Assembly (NCBI GenBank): GCA_016932955.1
Contig: JAFGBV010000298.1
Coordinates: 24,456 to 88,455, forward strand
Origin: Anaerolineales bacterium
Lineage (GTDB): Bacteria; Chloroflexota; Anaerolineae; Anaerolineales; UBA4823
Reading direction: 5' to 3'
Length of the DNA: 64,000 nucleotides
Below are positions 22,838-31,432 of the stretch, piece by piece; positions within the stretch are counted from its first letter, which is position 1; each line of letters begins with the position of its first letter. Both the position numbers and the translations under genes were made by a program. Below the pieces are notes generated by a model. That model had not been told where the DNA came from. It was given only the letters and a program-made list of their open reading frames with translations, and searched no databases.

Positions 22838-24169
22838 GTGAGAAAATCATACGTTCTTCAGGGCATTTTCTGGATCCTGGTTTACCTGGTACTGGTTACT
22901 GCACCGCTGATGATTTTGCTCATTGGCGAGACGCCAGAGGGACGCGAGTTCTGGCGTGAGTTATCGGTGGGGTTGGGTTTTGCCGGTCTGGCGATGATGT
23001 CCTTGCAATTTGTGCTGACTGCTCGATTTAAGTCGATCAAGGCGCCTTATGGGGCAGATATTGTTTATCATTTTCACCGCCAGGTTTCACTGGTTGCCTT
23101 TCTGCTGATTGTGGCCCATCCGTCGCTGCTCTTTATTTTTTCCCCGGATACATTGGCATTGCTCAACCTCTTTACTGCGCCCTGGCGTGCGCGCGCCGGG
23201 GTGGTTGCTGTGCTCTTGCTGATAGCGCTGATCGGTGCATCGTTGTGGCGCAAGCAGTTGAAGATCGAATATAACAATTGGCGCATCTGGCATGGCGTCC
23301 TGGCAACTCTGGTGGTTGCCCTGGCGATTGTTCATGTGGTGCTGGCGCGCCATTACCTCAATACACCCTGGAAACAGGTCTTATGGATCACCTATGGGGT
23401 CTTCTGGGTGGGATTGTTGATCTATATCCGTATTATCAAACCAGTCCAACTGCTGCGCCGCCCCTACGAGGTGGTGGGCGTTACGCAGGAGCGCGGCAAT
23501 TCCTGGAGCCTGGCGGTCAAGCCCGTGGGTCACCGTGGTTTCAAGTTCATGCCGGGGCAGTTTGCCTGGATTACAGTTGGCGATTCGCCATTTTCCGAAG
23601 CCGAGCATCCCTTTTCTTTTTCGTCCAGCGCCAGCCAACCGGATGGCCTGACCTTTACGATCAAGGAGTTGGGTGATTTTACCCGCCAGATCAAGGATTT
23701 AACCCCCGGGCAAAGAGTATATGTGGACGGGCCTTTTGGTCACTTCAGCGTGGATCGCCATCCTCACGCCCAACAGTTTGTCTTTATTGCTGGGGGTGTG
23801 GGGATTACCCCGATGATAAGCATGCTGCGTACACTGGCTGATCGCCGCGAGAAGCGACCTTTGATCCTTCTTTATGCCAACCGCGATTGGGATGGCATTA
23901 TCTTCCGCGAGGAGATCGAGCGCTTGCAGGACTCACTGAACCTGAAGGTGGTGCATGTGCTGGAGAAACCGCCCGAGGGTTGGGATGGAGAGAAAGGTTT
24001 TATCACCCGCGAGATACTTGCCCGCCACCTTCCCCAGGGCGCGCAGCGTAACACGGTTGAGGTGTTCATTTGTGGACCACAGCCCATGATGAATGCCGTG
24101 GAGAATGCCCTATCGGATCTTAGGGTTCCATTTGGCGATTTTCATTCAGAACGCTTTAACCTGGTGTAA
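22838..24169 (+). CDS. Ferric-reductase-like transmembrane flavoprotein (NOX/FRE type)
   Basis: 443 residues from GTG 22838, chosen because CGGAGAG precedes it. An N-terminal membrane domain of about six helices carries His residues fit for heme (VYHFHRQVSLVAFLLIVAHP; RIWHGVLATLVVALAIVHVV). A ferredoxin-NADP reductase-type half follows, with FAD site EAEHPFSFSSSA and NAD(P) site FIAGGVGITPMISML. It ends in VFICGPQPMMNAVENAL and a terminal aromatic-free FNLV. Electrons would pass from NAD(P)H via FAD and heme to an outside acceptor such as Fe(III) or oxygen. It is flanked by CBS, a 30-residue membrane peptide and a PsiE-like protein. Confidence 0.9.
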   Translation: MRKSYVLQGIFWILVYLVLVTAPLMILLIGETPEGREFWRELSVGLGFAGLAMMSLQFVLTARFKSIKAPYGADIVYHFHRQVSLVAFLLIVAHPSLLFIFSPDTLALLNLFTAPWRARAGVVAVLLLIALIGASLWRKQLKIEYNNWRIWHGVLATLVVALAIVHVVLARHYLNTPWKQVLWITYGVFWVGLLIYIRIIKPVQLLRRPYEVVGVTQERGNSWSLAVKPVGHRGFKFMPGQFAWITVGDSPFSEAEHPFSFSSSASQPDGLTFTIKELGDFTRQIKDLTPGQRVYVDGPFGHFSVDRHPHAQQFVFIAGGVGITPMISMLRTLADRREKRPLILLYANRDWDGIIFREEIERLQDSLNLKVVHVLEKPPEGWDGEKGFITREILARHLPQGAQRNTVEVFICGPQPMMNAVENALSDLRVPFGDFHSERFNLV

Positions 24170-24180
24170 AGGAGAAAACT

Positions 24181-24273
24181 GTGCGTCAAAAGTTCTCAAC
24201 CTGGCTGGCAATTGCAATGGGAGTCATCATCCTGGTGCTGGCGGTGATCTTTGCTTTGGTACAAAGCATGTAG
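24181..24273 (+). CDS. 30-residue single-span membrane peptide
   Basis: Directly after the reductase stop comes AAAGGAG, a strong ribosome binding site, and seven bases later a GTG-started frame: MRQKFSTWLAIAMG, then VIILVLAVIFALVQSM. One hydrophobic span with positive N-terminal residues predicts an N-in, C-out helix. It is too short for routine gene callers. The strong ribosome site and the place between a membrane flavoprotein and a PsiE-like membrane protein suggest a small subunit or stabiliser of the reductase. No family is known to me. Confidence 0.65.
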   Translation: MRQKFSTWLAIAMGVIILVLAVIFALVQSM

Positions 24274-24288
24274 GGGCGGTTAATAAAT

Positions 24289-24723
24289 ATGGAAAACATT
24301 GCGAAATATTTTGAAAAGATCATCATCTTTGCTTTGAGTGTGATGATGATGATTGTGATCTTGTTAGCGACGATTGAATTCGTTTATATCCTGATCAGCG
24401 ATCTATCCACCCCGCCCTATATCTTCTTAGGCATCAACGAGCTGCTGGACATTTTTGGTTTCTTCCTGTTGATTCTGATCGGGGTTGAATTATTTGAGAC
24501 GATCCGCACGTACCTGGCAGAGCATGTTGTCCATGTAGAGGTTGTTGTTGAGGTTGCCCTGATCGCAATTGCCCGCAAGGTCATTATCCTGGATCTCAAG
24601 GAAATCTCAACGCAAATGCTGTTGGGGATTTCGGCAATCATCACCTCACTGGCTGTCGCATATTTCCTCATCAAACATCTAAGGAACAGCAAGGCAATTC
24701 AACCGCCAGGAGACTCACAATAG
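24289..24723 (+). CDS. PsiE-family (phosphate-starvation-inducible) membrane protein
   Basis: 144 residues. Four hydrophobic helices (IIIFALSVMMMIVILLATIE, LLDIFGFFLLILIGVELFET, VALIAIARKVIILDLK, LLGISAIITSLAVAYFLIKH) with the conserved IRTYLAEHVVHVEVVVEVAL, matching the PsiE family. The name comes from E. coli phosphate starvation, but the function is not established. His residues in AEHVVHVE could bind metal or heme. It ends the CBS, reductase, peptide cluster on the same strand and converges with DinB. A link to membrane electron transfer is inference from context. Confidence 0.85.
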   Translation: MENIAKYFEKIIIFALSVMMMIVILLATIEFVYILISDLSTPPYIFLGINELLDIFGFFLLILIGVELFETIRTYLAEHVVHVEVVVEVALIAIARKVIILDLKEISTQMLLGISAIITSLAVAYFLIKHLRNSKAIQPPGDSQ

Positions 24724-24725
24724 CG

Positions 24726-25208
24726 TTAACGGCCTGGCTCAATTGCTTTGCGCATCTCGCGCAGGTGGATCTGGGTGTGGCGATAAGTGAGCTGGATGAT
24801 CTCTTCCAGCGTGGTCTGGCCCAAAAAAGGATCGCGCCCGGGGCGCACCAGGTCTTCTTGAGCAAGAGAAGCCACCAGGCGGGCGGTTTCCTGGCGCAGG
24901 CTGGCAAATTGTTGGATTAATTCATCGACGGAGAGGTGATCCAGGCGGTTCACCTCTTGCTCGTTAAAGGCGTCCACCGAGAAATTCTCCGGCGATCCTG
25001 CACCCCCCGATAGAATATCCTGGATCAGCGTTGCGCGTCCCATCTCTGCGCTGGCGAAGTGCGCCAGCACCTGGCGCGCATTCCACCGTGCGATGTCGCT
25101 AAAGATGGCTTTCTCCCATTGCTCTGGTGTCAGGCTGCGGAAGAACTCGAGCGATTTATCGGCGTTTTCTGATAATCGCTGGGCAAGCTGGGTGGGAGTG
25201 GTGGGCAT
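24726..25208 (-). CDS. DinB-family protein
   Basis: 160 residues with AGGAGAGCC upstream. A four-helix DinB/YfiT-like fold is suggested by LAQRLSENADKSLEFFRSLT, WNARQVLAHFASAEMGR and the C-terminal YRHTQIHLREMRKAI. Three histidines (LAHFASA, LTYRHTQIH) sit where the family binds a divalent metal. Some members are thiol-dependent transferases, but most are uncharacterised. The gene lies 11 bp downstream of the alanyl-tRNA editing gene on the minus strand, so the two are probably co-transcribed. Cytoplasmic. Confidence 0.87.
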   Translation of the reverse strand: MPTTPTQLAQRLSENADKSLEFFRSLTPEQWEKAIFSDIARWNARQVLAHFASAEMGRATLIQDILSGGAGSPENFSVDAFNEQEVNRLDHLSVDELIQQFASLRQETARLVASLAQEDLVRPGRDPFLGQTTLEEIIQLTYRHTQIHLREMRKAIEPGR

Positions 25209-25219
25209 GAATGGCTCTC

Positions 25220-26446
25220 CTAAGATAAGGTTTTCATCTGCTGGATGATTGATGGAGTGCTGGCGAAGAAAGCCTGGTACTGCTCGGGGGTGGCGCTGCC
25301 CCCGCCCTGGGCGATGGAGGGATCACCACCGCCGCGCCCGTTGATCGGCGCCACCTGGCGGCGCAGCAGCTCCTGGGCAGAGATACCGGTGTTTGCTCCG
25401 CAGGTGACCACCAGCGATATTTTTTGACCGTCATAGGTTGCCAGCAGAGTGATCAGATCTGGGGTTGTTTTGAGAGTATCTGCCAGGATGCGCAGCTCAG
25501 GGATGGGGCGATTCTCAAAGGCCGCCAGGGCTAAGCGGTATCCTGGTAGCGCATCGGCATTGACCGCAATGTGCAGTGCCTCCAGAGAAAGCTTTTCGTT
25601 TAGCAGGGTTTGCAGCTCGCGTTGTGCTACTTTGAGCTGCTCAGCCTGGCGTTGCACTGCCTGGATCAGCTCCTGCGAGCCTACGCTCAACTGCGCTGCC
25701 AGCCCGCTGGTGATCTCATAGCAGGCCTGGTAATGCTCAAGGGCTTGTTGCCCAGCGATGAAGTGGATGCGCACTTTGTCGTTCTGGCGCTCTGCCTTGA
25801 GGATTTTCACCACACCGATAGTGCCGGTTTGCAGGCAGTGGGTGCCGCCACAGGCGGAATAATCATAACCATCGATTTCAATGATCCGAATGTGTTCTAC
25901 TGCCGGGGGCGCTTTGCGCAATGGCACGCTGGCGATATTTTCGGGCTCGATGAAATAAGATTTGACCTGGCGGTTTTCATAGATGATTTCGTTTGCTAGC
26001 GCCTCTGCCCGCGTTAGTTGATCTTTGGCGACCTGCTCGGTGTCCAGGTCTAGCGTAGAGGGGGAATAGCCGTTGATGTTGGCGGAGAGGGTCTCCCAGG
26101 CAAAAAGGCGCACGAAACACTGGGTGAGCAGGTGCTGAGCGGTGTGATGCTGCATGTGGCGCAGGCGGCGCGCTGCGTCGATATGGGCCGGGTAAGTGCC
26201 CAGGGGAAGTTCGCGGTCCAGGATGTGCACGGTGACGCCTTGTTCTTCATCTTTATAAATGTCGATCACCCGCGCCTCACCCAGGGTTCCGGTATCGTGT
26301 TCTTGCCCGCCACCGGTGGGGTAGAAGTAGGTCTGGTCGAGGATCACGCCGGTGCGCTTGTCAGCAGTGAGCACCGTGCGCACAAGCTGGGCCTTGAAAT
26401 CGAATTTAAGCGGGTCTTCTTGGTAGCGTAGTTGTTTATCTTTCAT
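25220..26446 (-). CDS. Alanyl-tRNA editing protein, AlaX-L type with DHHA1
   Basis: 408 residues. The editing core has the zinc motif HHTAQHLL (H101 and H105) and the partner CGGTHC (~200), as in the editing domain of AlaRS. A coiled-coil region follows and then a DHHA1-type domain with INGRGGGDPSIAQGGG. AlaX proteins hydrolyse Ser-tRNA(Ala) or Gly-tRNA(Ala) in trans and so guard translation accuracy. The aminoacylation domain is absent, and both ends look complete. It shares a likely transcript with the DinB gene and diverges from the histidine kinase at 26531. Confidence 0.93.
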   Translation of the reverse strand: MKDKQLRYQEDPLKFDFKAQLVRTVLTADKRTGVILDQTYFYPTGGGQEHDTGTLGEARVIDIYKDEEQGVTVHILDRELPLGTYPAHIDAARRLRHMQHHTAQHLLTQCFVRLFAWETLSANINGYSPSTLDLDTEQVAKDQLTRAEALANEIIYENRQVKSYFIEPENIASVPLRKAPPAVEHIRIIEIDGYDYSACGGTHCLQTGTIGVVKILKAERQNDKVRIHFIAGQQALEHYQACYEITSGLAAQLSVGSQELIQAVQRQAEQLKVAQRELQTLLNEKLSLEALHIAVNADALPGYRLALAAFENRPIPELRILADTLKTTPDLITLLATYDGQKISLVVTCGANTGISAQELLRRQVAPINGRGGGDPSIAQGGGSATPEQYQAFFASTPSIIQQMKTLS

Positions 26447-26530
26447 GATGGATGGCCGAACTGGTTTTCTGTTATCCCGGACTCGTATCAGGTAAATCTA
26501 ATTCTTGGCTAAGGTTGTATAATTATACCA

Positions 26531-28234
26531 ATGACGGGGATCCAATCTTTCTATATCGCAATCTTACTGCTGAGTGTGGTGCTCAATAGTATTTTGGCTG
26601 TGTTGTCATTTTCGCGCAGCCAGGTGCCGGGTGCGCAACCCTTTGCCGGCCTGATGCTGGCGGGCGCTTGGTGGTCAGCCACCAACGCGCTGGAAGCCTT
26701 TGCCTGGGATATTTCCGTTGAAATCTGGATTTCTAAGATCGCCTACTTTGGCAAGGAAGGTGTGCCAGTTTTCTTCTTTCTCTTTGCGCTTGAATATACT
26801 CGCCTGGTGCGCCCTCTTTCCAAATGGGTTCTGCGGGGATTGTGGGCGATTCCCCTGCTCACCTGGATCATGGTGCTGACAAATGATCTGCACGGGCTGT
26901 TTTGGAGCAGTATCTACCCCATGCCTGGGGCGGGCGCTGGGGTGTATGTTTACGAGCATGGGATCTGGTTCTGGCTCACGCTGACCTATAACTACCTGCT
27001 AATCCTGGGCGGCACCTTGCTCCTGATTTTCTTCGCTGCCCGTGTCGTGCGCCTGTATCGGCGTCAGACAGTGGCCCTGGTGGCGGGGGTGTTGGTCACC
27101 TGGCTGGCCAATGGCGTGTATCTTCTTGGCTTTACACCAACAAGCATGGATCTAACGCCTATCGCCAGCGCCCTGACGGGGCTGATCTTCGCCTGGGGAA
27201 TTTTACGCCTGCGTTTGTTTGACCTGGTGCCGGCTGCTCGCAGCACGCTGATTGAAGAGCTGGATGATGGCGTGCTCGTGCTGGATATAGAAGACCGTGT
27301 AGTGGACCTTAACCCGGCTGCATGTCGTTTTTTGCATGCGAAAAACGATGTTATCGGCCAGCATGCCGAGTCGGTCTTCTCCCCCTGGCGAGATCTGCTG
27401 GCTGCCTGTAAAGCGCAAGAACGGACGGAGATGGAAATCCTGTACAGTGGGGATATGGAAAGGTACTTGAATGTGCGCATGGCAGCTTTGCGCAACAAGG
27501 GCGGTCAGTTGAATGGGCGCCTGCTGGTATTACATGATATCAGCGCACAGAAACGACTGGAAAAACTACGCAATGATCTGGTGCATACCATTGTCCACGA
27601 CTTGCGCAACCCTTTGACCAATGTATTGGTCGCTCTCGATACAATGGATCGCATGGAGGGAAATGACCGCGCAATGGTGCTAAACGTAGCCCGCAGCAGC
27701 GCAGGAAAGATGCTGGAGATGGTCAATTCCATCTTGGATGTGACCCGCCTGGAGAGGGGCCAGCTTGAATTGGATAACGGGCCTGTCAATCTCAAGTCGC
27801 TGGCTAATGGCGTGTTGCAAGATCAGGCCCCGCTGGCAACTAGAAAGGAAATCCAGCTTTCTCTAGAGGCGCCCGATGATCTGCCACCTGCCTGGGGAGA
27901 TGCCACTTTATTGCGCAGGGTGTTGCAAAACCTGGTAGGAAATGCCCTAGTCCATACACCCCCGCAGGGGACGGTGCATGTGTCCATCAGCGAAAACGCT
28001 GCCGAGAGGTCGCTGGTGACTTCGGTTTTGGATTCCGGACCAGGTGTTCAGCCGTCAGTGGAACCATATTTGTTCCAAATGTTTACCTCAGGGCGCGGGG
28101 GAAGCAAAGGTACTGGGATCGGCTTGTATTTTTGCCGCCTTACGGTGGAAGCGCACGGCGGGCGGATTTGGATGGAAAGCTCTACTGAGCAGGGGGCAAC
28201 ATTCTCTTTCAGCATCCCGATCAGCAGCAAATAG
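26531..28234 (+). CDS. Membrane sensor histidine kinase (7TM, PAS, HisKA, HATPase)
   Basis: 567 residues. Residues ~1-230 form about seven membrane spans ending FDLVPAARSTLIEELDDGVL, which is close to FRLLDVVPVARSTVIDYMTD in the kinase at 3739. One PAS (VLVLDIEDRVVDLNPAACRF) follows, then HisKA with VHDLRNPLTNVL and phospho-acceptor His356. The ATPase boxes are LQNLVGNALVHTPPQG, DSGPGVQPS and GTGIGLYFCRL. It is a shorter relative of the 698-residue kinase, with one PAS instead of two. No response regulator is adjacent, so it is an orphan. The signal is unknown. Its start is preceded by GTATAATTATACC, a possible -10. Confidence 0.92.
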   Translation: MTGIQSFYIAILLLSVVLNSILAVLSFSRSQVPGAQPFAGLMLAGAWWSATNALEAFAWDISVEIWISKIAYFGKEGVPVFFFLFALEYTRLVRPLSKWVLRGLWAIPLLTWIMVLTNDLHGLFWSSIYPMPGAGAGVYVYEHGIWFWLTLTYNYLLILGGTLLLIFFAARVVRLYRRQTVALVAGVLVTWLANGVYLLGFTPTSMDLTPIASALTGLIFAWGILRLRLFDLVPAARSTLIEELDDGVLVLDIEDRVVDLNPAACRFLHAKNDVIGQHAESVFSPWRDLLAACKAQERTEMEILYSGDMERYLNVRMAALRNKGGQLNGRLLVLHDISAQKRLEKLRNDLVHTIVHDLRNPLTNVLVALDTMDRMEGNDRAMVLNVARSSAGKMLEMVNSILDVTRLERGQLELDNGPVNLKSLANGVLQDQAPLATRKEIQLSLEAPDDLPPAWGDATLLRRVLQNLVGNALVHTPPQGTVHVSISENAAERSLVTSVLDSGPGVQPSVEPYLFQMFTSGRGGSKGTGIGLYFCRLTVEAHGGRIWMESSTEQGATFSFSIPISSK

Positions 28235-28288
28235 GTAATCGGATAATGATGCTTCGCTCTTTTCGGCGCGCGAAATTACCCAGGAGAT

Positions 28289-28304
28289 TGTGACATTTGT
28301 CACT
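28289..28304 (+). promoter_or_regulatory. CRP/FNR-like site upstream of fur
   Basis: TGTGA-N6-TCACT (28289-28304) matches the CRP family consensus TGTGA-N6-TCACA at nine of ten positions. It lies ~60 bp before the fur gene. A cAMP- or oxygen-responsive regulator could act here. No such regulator is in the window. Confidence 0.45.
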
Positions 28305-28334
28305 GTTATTTTTGTGGAAATCGAGTATTATTGA

Positions 28335-28355
28335 TATTGAGAATTATTCTCAATA
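28335..28355 (+). promoter_or_regulatory. Fur box in the fur-feo promoter
   Basis: A perfect palindrome, with arms TATTGAGAA and TTCTCAATA around TTA. Its core TGAGAAT-T-ATTCTCA follows the 7-1-7 Fur-box layout (TGATAATnATTATCA). It ends 7 bp before the fur start, so Fur most likely represses its own operon and feoAB when iron is plentiful. Strong sequence evidence. Confidence 0.85.
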
Positions 28356-28362
28356 GGATCCG

Positions 28363-28815
28363 ATGATGAATGCAGATACATCACTACAAGAAGACCTTCA
28401 TGCGCATGGCTTGCGCCTGACCCGCCAGCGTCAGGCGATCCTGGATGTGCTGCGTCAAAGCGAAGGTCATCTGGATGCTGAGGCGCTGCATGATTGTGTC
28501 AAAGCGCGTGACCTGCATATCGGGCTGGCAACTGTTTACCGCACGCTGGCGCTGTTTAAGAAATTTGGCCTGGTGGTTGAACATCGCCTGGGGGAAGAGC
28601 ATGGTCATTTTGAGGCCGTGCCAGAAGCGCCCCACTATCACTTCATCTGTTCCAGGTGCCGCAAGGTGATTGAGTTCAAAGCTCCCGCGGTCGAGCGAGT
28701 GATCCAGGAATTGGCAGAAAAAGAAGGGGTGGTTGTTACGGATGTGCATTTATTATTGAGTGGCTATTGTGCAGCATGCAGCCAGGATAACATGGAGGAT
28801 AACAATGAAATTTAG
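28363..28815 (+). CDS. fur: Fur-family metal-responsive transcriptional repressor
   Basis: 150 residues from ATG 28363; the next codon is also ATG. The winged helix is LRLTRQRQAILDVLRQSEGH to LATVYRTLALFKKFGLVVEH. Metal sites are HYHFICSRCRKVIEF (CxxC plus His) and the C-terminal GYCAACSQD (CxxC), which hold the structural zinc. EEHGHFEAVPE supplies further ligands. It overlaps feoA by 11 bp. With a perfect Fur box in front, it is most likely the iron regulator, though Zur or PerR cannot be fully excluded. It heads the fur-feoA-feoB-feoC operon. Confidence 0.92.
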   Translation: MMNADTSLQEDLHAHGLRLTRQRQAILDVLRQSEGHLDAEALHDCVKARDLHIGLATVYRTLALFKKFGLVVEHRLGEEHGHFEAVPEAPHYHFICSRCRKVIEFKAPAVERVIQELAEKEGVVVTDVHLLLSGYCAACSQDNMEDNNEI

Positions 28816-29107
28816 GCTGGCGTGGCGAGACCGGCGAAGAGCTTGCCCTCATCTGAATGCAAGGCAATCTTCAGGACAGATTTCTTTAGGTGATCTGTCT
28901 CCAGGTCAAATAGCGCAAGTGGTGGCGCTTTCGGGAGGGCGCTGTATGGTTGGTCGCATGGCCTCACTGGGCTTCACGCCCGGTGCTTTGGTCACCATGA
29001 TCCAAAATTATGGCCATGGGCCCTTGATTGTCAGCGTGCGTGATACGCGCGTGGCGCTTGGACGCCATGAAGCCAGAGCGGTGGTTGTGCAGCAAGGGGT
29101 TCTATGA
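28805..29107 (+). CDS. feoA: FeoA-domain protein
   Basis: 100 residues from ATG 28805, with GGAGG eight bases upstream; an earlier in-frame start would run inside fur. An N-terminal basic segment of ~35 residues is followed by an SH3-like FeoA domain (LGDLSPGQIAQVVALSGGRC, MASLGFTPGALVTMIQNYGH, RDTRVALGRHEARAVVV). FeoA supports FeoB-mediated Fe(II) uptake on the cytoplasmic side. It overlaps fur upstream and feoB downstream (ATGA), so the three are translationally coupled. The basic N-terminal extension is longer than in usual ~75-residue FeoA. Confidence 0.9.
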   Translation: MKFRLAWRDRRRACPHLNARQSSGQISLGDLSPGQIAQVVALSGGRCMVGRMASLGFTPGALVTMIQNYGHGPLIVSVRDTRVALGRHEARAVVVQQGVL

Positions 29108-31161
29108 GCAGCTTTCATGCCCCACCCAACATCGATGGATCAACGCTTGATCAGCAGCAACTGATTGGAGAGCGAACCCGGCTGGTGGCACTGGCTGGAC
29201 AACCCAATATGGGCAAATCGACTCTGTTCAACCTGCTAACGGGATTGAACCAGCATGTAGGGAACTGGCCTGGGAAGACGGTAGAGCGCCGAGAGGGTGA
29301 TTTTCTTTACAATGCCCATTCATACCGCCTGGTGGATTTGCCCGGCACGTACAGCCTGACCGCCAATTCGCCCGAGGAGGTGATCGCGCGCGAGTTTATC
29401 TTGCATGAGCGCCCCGATGTGGTTATTGCGGTGGTCAGTGCTGCCAACCTGGAGCGCAGCCTGTACCTGGTGGCGGAGTTGGTTCTGTTGCCCACGCCTT
29501 TGATTGTGGCCTTGAACATGATGGATGTCGCAGCACAAGAGGGGTTGAATGTGGATGCAGATATTCTGGAGGCAGCATTGGGTCTGCCCGTTGTGCCTGT
29601 AGTGGCAACCCGTGCCATTGGGGTACGAGACCTCATGCGCGCTGTGGAAGCTATGCTTGCCGGTAAGCGGGTGCCCATGCCGCGCCAGCCTGAAATCCGC
29701 GCCGATCATCGGCAGGCGTTGGTTGATATTCGTGAAGCAATATCTGGCTATGTGCCTCCACCCTATCCGCTGGAATGGGTGGCGTTGAAATTACTGGAAG
29801 GTGACCAACAGGTAACTGAATTGGTGCGGAGCAGCCTTCCGCCCGCGGGTTGGGAACGGGTTAACGCTGTATTATTGGCGCATGACGATGCCTTGCTGGC
29901 GGTCGCCTCAGGACGCTATGAGTGGATTGGACGTATGGTACGGGCGGCAGTAGCCCGCCCTCGGGTTGGGCAGATCAGCCTCACCGAGCGACTGGATCGT
30001 TGGGCAGCGCATCCATTTTGGGGCTTGTTCATCCTGGCAGGTGTGCTGGGCCTCGTATTTTGGTTGACTTTTACTTTGGGGGCGCCGCTGCAAGCCTGGC
30101 TGGATGAGCAGGTGATTGTAGCGCTGGCTGTGCGTGTTTCAGGTTGGCTGGCTCGTTCCCCAACATGGCTGAGTAGCCTGGTAGTGGATGGGGTGTTGGG
30201 TGGGGTTGGCGCTGTGCTGACCTTCCTGCCAGTCATGGTGATTTTCTTCGCTGTTTTCGGTCTCCTGGAAGATGTTGGCTACATGGCGCGAGCAGCGTAT
30301 GTGATGGACAATTTGATGCATGTGATGGGCTTGCATGGTAAATCGTTCTTGCCATTGTTCCTGGGGTTTGGTTGCAACGTGCCGGCGGTTGTGGGAACAC
30401 GCGTGATTGATTCCTGGTCGGCGCGGCTGGTGACAATCCTCATCGCGCCATTGGTGCCCTGTTCTGCGCGCCTGGCTGTGGTGGCATTTCTTGCGCCTGC
30501 TTTCTTCGGGCAGCAGGCTATGCTGGTTACCTTTGGCTTAGTGCTGCTTTCGTTAGCAATGCTCATCTTCATCGGAACTATCCTGAGCCGGATCCTCTTT
30601 CGTGGCGAGCGTTCGGCTTTTATCATGGAGATGCCGCTTTACCACCAGCCTAACTTGCGCACCATTGGTTTACTGGTGTGGCAACGCGCAATAGCATTTG
30701 TGCAGAAGGCTGGCACAATGATCCTTGCCTTTTCCGTGGTCATCTGGTTATTGGCAACATTGCCTGGTGGCGATCTGGAAACAAGCTTCCTGGCACAACT
30801 TGGATATTGGCTGGAGCCAGCCAGTCGTTGGATGGGGTTTGATTGGCGTCTGACGGTGGCATTGTTGGCAAGCTTTGCGGCGAAGGAGAATGCTGTTGCC
30901 ACCTTGGGCGTGTTGATGGGGGGGAAAAATCAGGCCGGGTTAGGAATGACACTGGCATCCATCTATTCGCCGGCGACGGCATTGGCTTTTCTGGCTGTCT
31001 CGCTGCTGTTTATCCCCTGCGCAGCAACGGTAGCGGCGATTCGTCAGGAGACGGGGGGGTGGAGATGGGCGGCCCTTTCTGTTGGGCTTCTCCTGCTGAT
31101 CTCGGTCAGCGTCGGCGTGCTGATCTATCAGGGCGCTCTCCTGCTTGGCTGGGGGGTGTAA
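29104..31161 (+). CDS. feoB: Ferrous iron transporter FeoB
   Basis: 685 residues. The G domain has G1 GQPNMGKSTLFNLL (~32-45), G2/switch PGKTVERREG, G3 DLPGTYSLT and G4 NMMD. The membrane part has two Gate motifs, each with a conserved Cys: GFGCNVPAVVGTRVID and LVPCSARLAVVAF. The usual set of about nine helices follows, ending near LLLISVSVGVLIYQGALLL. It imports Fe(II) across the inner membrane and depends on its GTPase. The start overlaps feoA (ATGA), and feoC follows after one base. Fur control is expected from the promoter. Confidence 0.95.
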   Translation: MSSFHAPPNIDGSTLDQQQLIGERTRLVALAGQPNMGKSTLFNLLTGLNQHVGNWPGKTVERREGDFLYNAHSYRLVDLPGTYSLTANSPEEVIAREFILHERPDVVIAVVSAANLERSLYLVAELVLLPTPLIVALNMMDVAAQEGLNVDADILEAALGLPVVPVVATRAIGVRDLMRAVEAMLAGKRVPMPRQPEIRADHRQALVDIREAISGYVPPPYPLEWVALKLLEGDQQVTELVRSSLPPAGWERVNAVLLAHDDALLAVASGRYEWIGRMVRAAVARPRVGQISLTERLDRWAAHPFWGLFILAGVLGLVFWLTFTLGAPLQAWLDEQVIVALAVRVSGWLARSPTWLSSLVVDGVLGGVGAVLTFLPVMVIFFAVFGLLEDVGYMARAAYVMDNLMHVMGLHGKSFLPLFLGFGCNVPAVVGTRVIDSWSARLVTILIAPLVPCSARLAVVAFLAPAFFGQQAMLVTFGLVLLSLAMLIFIGTILSRILFRGERSAFIMEMPLYHQPNLRTIGLLVWQRAIAFVQKAGTMILAFSVVIWLLATLPGGDLETSFLAQLGYWLEPASRWMGFDWRLTVALLASFAAKENAVATLGVLMGGKNQAGLGMTLASIYSPATALAFLAVSLLFIPCAATVAAIRQETGGWRWAALSVGLLLLISVSVGVLIYQGALLLGWGV

Positions 31162-31162
31162 G

Positions 31163-31390
31163 ATGTTGGAGAGGCTGCTCCATGTGGTCGATCAGGGAGG
31201 AGCGTTGAGCGTTCCACACCTGGCGCGTAGATTGGATGTGAGCGAGGCGCTGGTAGAGCAGATGCTCGCAGACCTGGTGCGCATGGGACATTTGCGCGTT
31301 GTAGAAGGCTGCCAGGCAGGGCGCTGTGCAGCCTGCCCTATGGCGCAGGCTTGCGCGATGATTGCCCGCCCGCGTATCTGGCAGCGCTGA
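31163..31390 (+). CDS. feoC: FeoC-like [FeS]-binding winged-helix protein
   Basis: 75 residues starting one base after feoB. The N-terminal HTH (LLHVVDQGGALSVPHLARRL to LVEQMLADLVRMGHLRVVEG) is a small winged helix. A cysteine cluster follows, CQAGRCAACPMAQAC (CX4CX2CX5C), which would hold a [4Fe-4S] or zinc site. FeoC is thought to regulate FeoB stability or activity. The location at the end of the feo operon and the Cys pattern support the call. Its role as a transcription factor is not proven. Confidence 0.85.
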   Translation: MLERLLHVVDQGGALSVPHLARRLDVSEALVEQMLADLVRMGHLRVVEGCQAGRCAACPMAQACAMIARPRIWQR

Positions 31391-31432
31391 TGCTTTATTT
31401 TGCCATCTATCCTAAAATGTAATTTCTCTGTC

